NCBI GenBank assembly: GCA_002501855.1
Contig: DAOM01000371.1
Location: 1-5,214, forward strand
Direction of reading: 5' to 3'
DNA from: Candidatus Nitrosopolaris nunavutensis
GTDB taxonomy: Archaea > Thermoproteota > Nitrososphaeria > Nitrososphaerales > Nitrososphaeraceae
Length of the DNA stretch: 5,214 nucleotides
Shown: positions 1 to 5,214 of the stretch, piece by piece
Numbering within the stretch: position 1 is the stretch's first letter
Layout of the letters: each line of letters starts with the position of its first letter
The notes under the pieces: model-generated
What the model saw: the letters and a program-made list of their open reading frames with translations, nothing else
Told to the model about the DNA's origin: nothing
Databases searched by the model: none
Made by a program: the position numbers and the translations under genes

Positions 1-344
1 TTACAAAACCATCATACTGCAATCTTTCTCCGAAAATCTGGAGACGGAATAACTTTCAATTTGGAGTAACCATGCTTTGTTGTACAACTATTTTGGTGAT
101 ATCCCAGCAATTAATAGCTCGTATTGCTTTATGAATATAAAGTCTGATTGACTTTTTTAGTTGGTAGGCTAACTATTGCTTGTATTTGGTAGTTATAAGA
201 GACAGGTATAGTACTGCGTCACCGAATATAATTTCGAAATTGGTTTAATATCGTTTAGCGAAATGTACCAGGCTTATATTATGTGGACCAATCCTTTCTC
301 TTAATATGACTTGGAATTATTTGAATCCCTTTCAACTAAGAGAC
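1..344. other. Non-coding region upstream of the matrixin gene
   Basis: I see no convincing gene here. On the minus strand a frame ending in a stop at 1-3 is open for 28 codons, and for 18 more beyond an in-frame TAG, which is about what chance allows at this base composition. It could be the 3' end of a decayed gene entering from the right, but nothing in it is recognisable. No tRNA-like arms, tandem repeats or long inverted repeats were noticed. Confidence 0.5.
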
Positions 345-362
345 TAGAGAAAATATATAAAA
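345..362 (+). promoter_or_regulatory. Archaeal TATA box (with BRE-like purines) for the matrixin gene
   Basis: An AATATATAAAA core at about 352-362 is preceded by the purine-rich stretch TAGAGAAA, where a TFB recognition element belongs. The centre of the box lies about 28 bases before the ATG at 385. Archaeal transcription usually starts 24-28 bases downstream of the TATA centre, so the predicted start is at or within a few bases of the ATG. No Shine-Dalgarno sequence lies before the ATG. Both points suggest a leaderless mRNA. Confidence 0.7.
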
Positions 363-384
363 TGGATTAGCCTATGAATATTAT

Positions 385-1140
385 ATGATGCTGCTGTTAT
401 ACAAACTTGCAATAATCCCAAGTCTACTCATAGTAGCTTTAATCCTATCTTCTTTGAGCTCATACACTATTATTACACTTCAACAAGTGGAGGCGTCCTC
501 TGGACATCATACTCATTTTAAACATAGCAATAACAACAATTTTTTCTCAACATCGCCTTCAGTAGCTGTCTGCTGTGGTTGGGATAATAAATTTGCAGGT
601 GGACAGTTAACCTACAACATAATTGGTGGTGATACATCCTCTCGTCAAGCAGTGCTAGAAGCTATGAATGAATGGACTTCAAATGTCAATGGACTACAAT
701 TTACTCAAGATCCAGCCAAAAGCAATGCAGACATAGTAGTGAATTTTCAGAATGGTGGTGGTGGCAGTACTGCTAAACATGGTAGTGGCATAGGTTCTAT
801 CCGTAGTAGTGGACATTCATATAGTGAAATATTAGGAGAGACAATAATAAGTGCCAGTAGTGGCCTTATAGATAATGCCCAGATAACCCTAGCCACAACA
901 GGGTTTGGTTCTCCTCTTGATACAACTCAGCTTAAACAGGTAGCTTTGCATGAATTAGGACATGCTCTCGGACTAGGACATGCTAATTTTGTTGGAGATA
1001 TAATGGCTCCAGCTGTTAACTATCAAACAGGAGCGATATCTAAATGTGATATTAATGCTGTGTTAGCAGCAAATCAATGGAAGCTTGTAGATTCAGGCAC
1101 TAGTTCACAACCACCACATTTAGACCATGTGAACTGTTGA
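385..1140 (+). CDS. Secreted matrixin-type (metzincin, M10-like) zinc metalloprotease
   Basis: A 251-residue zinc-dependent endopeptidase predicted to act outside the cell. Residues 1-37 form a Sec-type signal: a short start with Lys7, a hydrophobic stretch at about 8-32, and a plausible cleavage site after VEA (35-37). A His/Asn-rich linker (about 39-54) follows. The catalytic domain begins near 60 and carries the zinc motif HELGHALGLGH (189-199), with ligands His189, His193 and His199 and catalytic Glu190. Met207 in DIMAP lies eight residues after the third His, exactly where the metzincin Met-turn sits in matrix metalloproteases. A glycine-rich stretch lies in the middle of the domain (about 124-140). 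There is no hemopexin or other C-terminal domain, so this is a minimal matrixin. Cysteines 63, 64, 221 and 251 could form extracellular disulfides. ATG 385 is the first usable start: an ATG at 374 meets a stop after four codons. The second Met codon (388) cannot be excluded. The substrate is unknown; cell-surface turnover or digestion of external protein is inference. The gene stands alone and reads as intact. Confidence 0.93.
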   Translation: MMLLLYKLAIIPSLLIVALILSSLSSYTIITLQQVEASSGHHTHFKHSNNNNFFSTSPSVAVCCGWDNKFAGGQLTYNIIGGDTSSRQAVLEAMNEWTSNVNGLQFTQDPAKSNADIVVNFQNGGGGSTAKHGSGIGSIRSSGHSYSEILGETIISASSGLIDNAQITLATTGFGSPLDTTQLKQVALHELGHALGLGHANFVGDIMAPAVNYQTGAISKCDINAVLAANQWKLVDSGTSSQPPHLDHVNC

Positions 1141-1333
1141 TGATGATATTTTGATTCCATAGGCAATCTTATTTAAAAATTCAACAATAAATGCTTTGAA
1201 TATGATTATGACTATGATCAATAGCAATATTATGAAGTTGATCGAAAAACCTCATCGCAGAGGGAATAGCAGGTTAATAGTTCCCACCTTCTAATGTTAG
1301 CTCAAAAAATAATGAACACGTGGAGGTAACAAA
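1141..1333. other. Spacer between matrixin and the convergent minus-strand gene
   Basis: Two converging genes end on either side of this spacer. It holds a 30-codon frame (1202-1294) rich in Met and Ile with no supporting signal, which I treat as chance. T-rich patches just after the matrixin stop (for example ATATTTTGATT near 1146) could serve as archaeal oligo-T termination sites, but there is no strong run and no hairpin. Confidence 0.4.
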
Positions 1334-1803
1334 TTAGTTCACGCTGAGCACAGCAGCTTCAATCTTGTGTAATACTGTATTAATGTAATAATTTGTAAGT
1401 AATGATGGTACAGATTGTATCTGTAATTGGTCTGGTTTTAGGAGAATTGAATTTATTTGATACAGCAGCTCAATCTTCTTATTCATATTTGGTTCATTTT
1501 TGCAATTTTCGACAAGTTGCAATATCGTAGTATGATAATCTGCGATTATTTTGTTGTTATTTTGTATTAACATCTTCTCTAAATAATTATTATAACAGGC
1601 ATTCGATATATAGTCTAATACAACTTGATGCTGATTTCTCATAAAGTCTGTTAAGCTTATGTATTTAGCGTCGATCTATCTTGCCATCTTAGGTGTTGTT
1701 CCATATTGTTGTGATAGATCTTTGCCTTAACTCCAAGATTTGTGTATGATTAGCCTTCTGTATCAACGTCAGCAGATGTAACGAAAAAACAAGCTTGAAT
1801 CAT
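1334..1803 (-). pseudogene. Unrecognised thaumarchaeal-type gene, 5' part broken; 102-codon 3' part open
   Basis: From ATG 1642 down to the stop at 1334-1336 there is an open frame of 102 codons. Its composition (Asn, Ile, Leu and Gln rich, amphipathic, with two Cys) suggests a soluble, mostly helical protein. Coding-like sequence clearly continues upstream. In the same frame, above a TAG at 1676-1678, come DAKYISLTDF and, past the TAG, DLSQQYGTTPKMAR. After a frame change near 1720-1725 the text continues as SYTNLGVKAK and, past a TAA at 1750-1752, as VTSADVDTEG, reaching an ATG at 1801-1803. Read together this is one protein of about 155 residues interrupted by two stops and one frame change. 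I do not recognise the family, and I see no signal peptide, membrane span or metal motif. Alternatively, only the ATG-1642 product is made: no upstream start codon exists in that frame before the TAG, and no ribosome-binding site precedes ATG 1642. The pseudogene reading is preferred because the upstream frames read as smooth protein. Confidence 0.6.
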
Positions 1804-1828
1804 TTTACGTACCTTCCCGCAGAAGCTT

Positions 1829-1848
1829 TTGTATTATATGATATAAAG
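1829..1848. promoter_or_regulatory. AT-rich, possibly bidirectional TATA region
   Basis: The sequence TTGTATTATATGATATAAAG is TATA-like on both strands. On the minus strand a CATATAAT-like element centred near 1835 lies about 32 bases before the ATG at 1803, the right distance for the broken minus-strand gene. On the plus strand TTATAT is only about 18 bases before ATG 1853, which is short for an archaeal promoter. The minus-strand use is therefore the more likely one. Confidence 0.3.
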
Positions 1849-1852
1849 AAGA

Positions 1853-1999
1853 ATGAAGAGAAGAAAAAAACATTTGCCCATAAATCCCAAAGGTCTAGTG
1901 CCAACTAATTACGTGTACCAACGAATATCCAGATCACTGCCGCCGCCACCACAACAGAAACAAGACAAGGCCCAGACTGCCTGTTATCATGGGAATTAG
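1853..1999 (+). CDS. Doubtful small open reading frame, 48 codons
   Basis: ATG 1853 opens a 48-codon frame with a basic start (MKRRKKHLPINPKGL), a middle VPTNYVYQRISRS and a proline/glutamine stretch (four Pro in a row, then QQKQ). The first 30 residues look more like real protein than chance translation does in this AT-rich sequence. No domain, signal peptide or membrane span is visible and I do not recognise it. A second 48-codon frame (ATG 1989 to the stop at 2133-2135) overlaps its end by 11 bases in another frame. That could be a frameshifted continuation, but its cysteine- and isoleucine-rich text is less convincing. Given the surrounding decay, this may be the surviving 5' piece of a lost gene. 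Confidence 0.3.
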   Translation: MKRRKKHLPINPKGLVPTNYVYQRISRSLPPPPQQKQDKAQTACYHGN

Positions 2000-2385
2000 A
2001 CTTTGGCATGACCTTAAGAGAATTGCAGATGATTTTGTCTGCATTCACCATAAGTGTAAACATGTATTATCATTTATCTTTGTAACAGACATAATACTTT
2101 GCATGTCATTATCTAACAAAGAGCGTACGGTGTGATTCTCTTTTGGATGGGTGGGATGCGGCTTCTGTGCTCTTCTTTATCGTTCAGTATTATTACACTT
2201 GTTTTTCCGTATGCCGAAGGCTTGTGAAATGTAAATCAAAATAATCAAATTGCTCTTTACGGAAAGACCTTGAGATTCCGCATAAGATTGATGTAGGGAG
2301 AACAAAGGAGAATCTATCTCAGTGCCGCAAAGAGAATATCCAAGTGATCGAAATCCTTTGACAGAAATGATATTTGTTGGACGAC
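2000..2385. other. Intergenic region before the CBS-cyclase remnants
   Basis: I see no supportable gene. A minus-strand frame (2437-2177, 86 codons) runs into the 5' end of the broken CBS gene on the opposite strand and has no recognisable motif, so I take it as chance. A plus-strand frame open to 2135 is described with the 1853 reading frame. A promoter for the CBS-cyclase pair would be expected here, but no TATA box stands out at a suitable distance. Confidence 0.45.
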
Positions 2386-2867
2386 GACAATAACAATTCA
2401 AAAAGCCATTTTGCATTTGTAAAGGATTAAATGTCACATTTTTTTACTATTCCAATAATAGAAAAAGTATCTACAGCAGCACTTATGTCAGAAAAACAAG
2501 TTTCTCAGCTTATTGTTGTCGACCCAGATAATCAAAATAAGTTAGCAGGCATAATATCGGAAACGGACATATCAAGAACAGTTCCAGCGTTTAAATCAAA
2601 GACAATAAGATAAGTTTATGATAATATGGATTTACTGTTCAGTGCTAAATCAAAGCCATCCTATGTTCGAATAGAAGATATAATGACTCGAAATGCTATA
2701 ACGATAGAAAAGAGGCCGATTTGACAGATGCTGCAATAATAATGATAAAACAAGGAATAAGTGGACTACCTGTTATTGAATCACCAGATAAGGTGGAACA
2801 ACCCATCGGAGTAATTTCAAAATCTGACATAGGTAGGGCTTTAACAACGAAAGAGCGAGCTTGCTAA
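2386..2867 (+). pseudogene. Broken two-CBS-domain protein
   Basis: CBS (Bateman) pairs bind adenosine nucleotides and act as sensors or regulators. The first CBS repeat reads SHFFTIPIIEKVSTAALMSE, then QLIVVDPDNQNKLAGIISETDI; the second reads VRIEDIMTRNAITIEK, then DLTDAAIIMIKQGISGLPVI and GVISKSDIGRAL. These are typical CBS strand-helix-strand patterns, each ending in GxIS-x-(T/S)DI. Three lesions break the frame. A TAA at 2428-2430 falls where a CBS repeat normally has the Ile of a (V/K)DIM start: the codons read V-K-D-stop-M. A second in-frame TAA lies at 2611-2613 between the repeats. A net one-base loss (or two-base gain) near 2713 moves the second repeat into another frame, which ends at TAA 2865-2867. 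The ATG at 2431 opens only a 60-codon piece lacking the first strand. Coding text extends upstream to about TTG 2386, so the true start is uncertain. The final stop overlaps the next gene's ATG (TAATG), suggesting the two were cotranscribed and translationally coupled. Confidence 0.85.
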
Positions 2868-3638
2868 TGGACGAAAGTAGGCGAATCGACCGCATTGAAA
2901 TTTCCGATACACCTACAGATATAAGAGAATTCATGCAAGACATTAATGACGGATGTACAAGTTTTAAAGGTTATTGCAGAAAGTAGAGCCAGAGTCACTA
3001 AAGCATTAAAACAAGAAAGCAAACAATTTCATTCATATCTAGAAAGTTCAGATGAATTCCTTCGCTCTCACCTAGGGTCTAGAGTGCGCCTAGTGATTCT
3101 ATATGCCGATCTAGTCAAATCTACTCGTATGAGTATGATGCTTACACTTGAAAACTGCACAGGAAATGACTGTTGTTGTTGCAAATAACCATGGCTATAT
3201 TTTGAAGTATGTCGGAGATGCTGTTATAGCTTACTTTCCGGTCGATGTTGCTGCTGATTTTAAAGTGTCCAGCAAGATGCAGTTTCATGTGCTATGAATA
3301 TGTTAGTTGTGGTAGAACAGGGGATAAACGATGTTCTCAAAGAATTTAATTTTCCAGATTTACATATAAAGATTGGAATTGATTCAGGAGAAAATGCAAT
3401 TATTGAGTATGGTTCTACTGGAACGAGATCCCATATTGACATCCTTGGATATCCTATGAATGTAACTGCCAAAATCACGTCGTTAGCAAGACCAGATCAT
3501 ATTATGATTGGTGATACCACATATCAAGGTCTTGATTTACGAATACGTGAAAGATTAATAAAATTGGGGTTAGAGCGTCAAGACTATATTGATTATCGAA
3601 CTGGTGATGCATATATTATATCCTCATTTGGTTTTTAG
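2867..3638 (+). pseudogene. Broken class III nucleotidyl (adenylate-type) cyclase
   Basis: Class III cyclases make cAMP or cGMP from ATP or GTP using two metal-binding aspartates. ATG 2867 starts an N-terminal region (MDESRRIDRIEISDTPTDIR), then a likely helical linker (VIAESRARVTKALKQESKQF), then the catalytic domain. Visible motifs are LVILYADLVKSTRMS, with the first metal Asp at 3108-3110; ILKYVGDAVIAYF, with the second metal Asp at 3217-3219 and the purine-contacting Lys at 3205-3207; and DILGYPMNVTAKI, with Asp 3438-3440 and Asn 3459-3461. By alignment with mammalian C2 numbering, Lys938, Asp1018 and Asn1025 are kept, favouring ATP, but the Arg1029 position is Lys (3471-3473). The frame changes near 2931-2955, between about 3140 and 3166, and near 3258-3270; each piece alone ends in a stop. 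The last piece (ATG 3294 to 3638) has only the C-terminal half of the catalytic fold. No membrane span is seen, so the intact protein would have been cytosolic, probably tuned by the neighbouring CBS protein. Confidence 0.88.
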
Positions 3639-3651
3639 ACCCAAAATAAGA

Positions 3652-3748
3652 GGGGCTCGATAGGGGCATAGCCTGCAAAGCTATACTCCAGCGGACCTGC
3701 CTGATCCGCATATCGTCACTTCGGGGGGGCTGCTGCGGTATCGGGCTT
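3652..3748 (+). ncRNA. Candidate structured RNA: GC-rich island with nested stems
   Basis: This stretch is far richer in G+C than its surroundings and can fold extensively. An 8-bp stem joins 3655-3662 to 3739-3746 (one G-U pair). Directly inside it, a hairpin pairs 3663-3666 with 3686-3689 and, past one mismatch, 3668-3672 with 3680-3684, closing a 7-base loop CTGCAAA. A third stem pairs 3691-3695 with 3705-3709. Two alternatives compete: 3658-3662 with 3711-3715, and 3706-3710 with 3734-3738. The 7-base loop on a perfect 5-bp stem looks like a tRNA anticodon arm with a GCA (Cys) anticodon, but no D arm, TTCRANT T-loop or CCA-end acceptor is present, so it is not a normal tRNA. In AT-rich archaeal genomes, GC-rich intergenic islands are often RNA genes. 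A TATA-like CATATATTATAT at about 3610-3621, in the end of the cyclase remnant, could drive it. The strand is inferred; the stems would form on either strand. A 23-codon minus-strand frame (ATG 3711) also crosses it and continues to about 3620; I cannot exclude that it is coding. Confidence 0.4.
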
Positions 3749-3788
3749 ATCTTTACCATGATCAACATCATTATTACGTGTTCTAGAC

Positions 3789-4083
3789 TCAGGATTTAGG
3801 TCTAACGAGTTTTGCCATGAATCTGATTTCTCCACCTTCATCTCGGATCGGATGTGGTCTTATAGTATTTGAGTTTAACATGTCTTTGCTTTGACTCACT
3901 GCGTTGTAGCCCTTCTCAAAGATAGTCGTCGCACCCGAATCAATATCTGAATAGCTGATGACTCGTATCAGTAAACCTAAGCCAATCCATTTCCCAACCT
4001 TCTATCATTCCGTTTTGTTCATCAGCTACACATACTTGGGATGTAATATATACTAGTGAAGTTGCAAACATACCAGATGAAAG
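3789..4083 (-). pseudogene. 3' remnant of an unrecognised minus-strand gene
   Basis: Two long open stretches on the minus strand overlap in different frames and together read as one protein tail. The upstream stretch (4083 down to a TGA at 3940-3942, 47 codons) contains MFATSLVYITSQVCVADEQN, then GMIEGW. The downstream stretch (4001 down to the TGA at 3789-3791, 70 codons) contains KWIGLGLLIRVISYSDIDSG, then ATTIFEKGYNAVSQSKD, SNTIRPHPIRDEGG and EIRFMAKLVRPKS. The switch fits best near 3985-4001, after GMIEGW. Neither stretch has a start codon at its head: a TAA (4084-4086) blocks the first and a TAG (4002-4004) the second. Above 4083 coding-like fragments continue to about 4270 in changing frames with several stops. 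I do not recognise the family; the tail mixes charged and beta-prone segments and shows no clear membrane span or known motif. The absence of an ATG near the head hides it from simple ORF calling. Confidence 0.6.
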
Positions 4084-4320
4084 TTAGCAGCTTGTATTCG
4101 CACGTGGTTTTGGTCTTCTATTCTATGGCTGAATTTATGTCCAATCAAGTCCCTCTGATTTGCTAGCGAATTTGTCCTCAAAGGCAACTTCTTAACGTAC
4201 TAAACCAACGGATGATGTTTCATTCTTAGCACATAACTTCTAGTTGCTGGTATTTCGCACTGAGATTAGCATCACATCGTTATTATTATTAGTGTAAGTA
4301 CATGATCAAGATAACAATAC
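4084..4320. other. Decayed sequence and rhomboid upstream region
   Basis: On the minus strand, short protein-like fragments (for example KLCAKNETSSVGLVR and EVAFEDKFASKSEGLDW, separated by stops, and a 47-codon run from about 4198 in another frame) suggest this is the more decayed 5' part of the gene whose tail lies at 3789-4083. An ATG at 4270-4272 is in frame with the 4083 stretch. On the plus strand the last 40 bases before the rhomboid ATG include an AT-rich TTATTATTATTAG (about 4280-4292), a weak candidate promoter. No Shine-Dalgarno is visible. Confidence 0.4.
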
Positions 4321-4974
4321 ATGTACGTAAACCTAGCAAGAAAGATACCTTTAGCAACAACATCTCTGATTGCGATAAATATCGTAATTCTTGGACTGGG
4401 CTTACTATCAGGGTCTCAGTTACAAATCATACGTGATTATGGCTTTATTCCGAATAATCTATTTCATATTAATAATAATAATCTATTATCTGACGTCCTA
4501 ACACGATTATTTTCCTCAATGTTTATTCACAGTGGTATAGCCCATCTGGCCTTCAATGTATTAGCACTGGCATATCTTGGTGGATATGCAGAAAGATCAG
4601 TGGGAATTCCCAGGTACGTTCTGATTTACATCCTGGCTGGTATTGCAGGAGCGTTATTCCATAGTGTGATTGCATCTTCCATATTGGGTAGCGGACATGT
4701 AATACTTATAGGTGCATCAGGAGCAATTTCGGGAGTTTTAGGTATCGCTGCAGCTGCTGGAAATACTAGAGCATACTACTGGCTTATGCTACAAATTGTG
4801 TTTGCTGTGTTTGGTTCTATTGCTTCAATTCCAATAGCATTTACTGCACATATTGGTGGTTTTATCGCAGGAGTATTTCTCACTAAATTATTCGTAGGAA
4901 TAGAACGTAAGAAACGAGCAAAATACTTGAGGCCTTCGGGAAATAATAATTATGATACGTGGAGGGGAGAATAG
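4321..4974 (+). CDS. Rhomboid-family intramembrane serine protease
   Basis: A 217-residue, polytopic membrane protein that cleaves other proteins within the membrane. The diagnostic parts are present in order: a first membrane segment at about 11-31; a luminal or external stretch with the Asn-rich insert INNNN; the second segment with HSGIAHLAFNVLAL, giving the oxyanion-site pair His75 and Asn79; the typical ERSVGIPRYVLIYILAG third segment; GASGAISG with nucleophile Ser133; and AHIGG with catalytic His177. About six membrane segments fit a basic prokaryotic rhomboid core. The tail is strongly basic (ERKKRAKYLR), consistent with a cytosolic C terminus. ATG 4321 is the first start after an in-frame TAA at 4312-4314, so the N terminus is well fixed; the first segment follows almost at once. 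There is no zinc finger or extra domain. It stands alone, with no operon partner on either side, and its substrate is unknown. The frame is intact, unlike its left-hand neighbours. Confidence 0.93.
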   Translation: MYVNLARKIPLATTSLIAINIVILGLGLLSGSQLQIIRDYGFIPNNLFHINNNNLLSDVLTRLFSSMFIHSGIAHLAFNVLALAYLGGYAERSVGIPRYVLIYILAGIAGALFHSVIASSILGSGHVILIGASGAISGVLGIAAAAGNTRAYYWLMLQIVFAVFGSIASIPIAFTAHIGGFIAGVFLTKLFVGIERKKRAKYLRPSGNNNYDTWRGE

Positions 4975-4976
4975 TC

Positions 4977-5018
4977 AACAGAGGAGACGTGAGACTTTCT
5001 GCACTAACGTGCTCTGTT
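4977..5018 (+). terminator. Possible hairpin just after the rhomboid stop
   Basis: AACAGAG (4977-4983) is perfectly complementary to CTCTGTT (5012-5018), and inside it ACGT (4987-4990) can pair with ACGT (5007-5010) across a small asymmetric bulge. It begins two bases after the rhomboid stop codon. It could shape the mRNA 3' end, but no T-run follows directly and archaeal termination does not need a hairpin, so its role is uncertain. Confidence 0.3.
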
Positions 5019-5214
5019 AATTGGTTTGTGTTCGAATCTAGAATTAACTATTAAAGGAAATTACTTTATAGCATTTTTACCTATCATTAAATGACCAAAC
5101 AAAAAAATCCAAAAATACCAAAGGAAAGAAAGTGAAAAATAATGAAATGTGGATTATATCAATAGAAAGGTCTCAATCCTAAAGACAACAGTACCACTTG
5201 CATTTAAGATGGTA
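5019..5214. other. Non-coding right end
   Basis: This is AT-rich sequence with an A-rich, lysine-coding stretch near 5091-5145. Short frames (for example ATG 5091, 14 codons) carry no supporting signal. A TTCGAAT at about 5032-5038 resembles a tRNA T-loop but has no matching stem. I see no supportable gene. Confidence 0.45.

Noticed and set aside
1202..1294. 30-codon plus-strand reading frame
   Set aside because: It is short and Met/Ile rich, with no promoter, ribosome-binding site or recognisable motif.
2177..2437. 86-codon minus-strand open frame
   Set aside because: It overlaps the 5' end of the CBS remnant on the opposite strand, has no recognisable motif, and its composition reads as chance.
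2865..2869. Programmed frameshifting or stop readthrough joining the CBS and cyclase pieces
   Set aside because: Too many independent breaks, no slippery heptamer seen at the switch points, and an inferred active-site deletion make decay far more likely; the TAATG overlap is ordinary coupling between two genes.
3260..3478. 72-codon minus-strand open frame
   Set aside because: It lies antisense inside the cyclase catalytic domain, whose motifs are unmistakable on the plus strand.
3655..3709. tRNA-Cys (GCA) gene
   Set aside because: A perfect anticodon-like arm is present, but there is no D arm, the third stem has a 9-base loop without TTCRANT, and the closing stem is not positioned as an acceptor.
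5022..5045. tRNA T-arm containing TTCGAAT
   Set aside because: The flanking bases do not pair into a 5-bp stem and no other tRNA arm is found upstream.
1..5214. CRISPR array, insertion sequence or other mobile element
   Set aside because: No regularly spaced repeats, no transposase or integrase motifs and no terminal inverted or direct repeats were found by eye.

Overview
The window looks archaeal, most likely from a large-genome soil ammonia-oxidising archaeon (Nitrososphaeria/Thaumarchaeota, Nitrososphaera or Nitrosocosmicus type). This is inferred from an AT-rich base composition, a clear archaeal TATA box about 28 bases before a start codon with no Shine-Dalgarno (leaderless style), and the gene set: a secreted matrixin protease, CBS-domain plus class III cyclase genes, and a rhomboid protease. 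No rRNA gene or lineage marker is present, so the assignment is provisional.

Layout. 1-384 is non-coding and ends in the matrixin promoter. 385-1140 (+) is an intact secreted zinc metalloprotease with the full matrixin/metzincin signature. 1334-1803 (-) is an unrecognised gene; its last 102 codons are open, but its reading continues upstream through a TAG, a frame change and a TAA to an ATG at 1803, so it is probably a pseudogene. Around 1829-1848 is an AT-rich, possibly divergent promoter, followed by a doubtful 48-codon reading frame (1853-1999). About 2386-3638 (+) holds the clearest story: a two-CBS-domain gene and an adjacent class III nucleotidyl cyclase gene, both recognisable almost to the residue but broken by stop codons, frame changes and an inferred deletion of about 23 bases in the cyclase core. 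3652-3748 is a GC-rich island with dense self-complementarity, a candidate structured RNA gene. 3789-4083 (-) is the 3' remnant of another unrecognised gene, readable in two overlapping frames. 4321-4974 (+) is an intact rhomboid protease, followed by a possible hairpin and then non-coding sequence to the end.

Overall, only two undamaged, confidently identified genes (about 27% of the window) flank a stretch of decaying genes. Both intact genes are proteases acting outside or within the membrane, but their spacing and the wreckage between them give no reason to think they form one pathway. The broken genes would once have formed a small nucleotide-signalling unit: a CBS pair as an adenosine-nucleotide sensor beside a cyclase with adenylate-type specificity residues. 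The most notable unexplained element is the GC-rich RNA-like island at 3652-3748.
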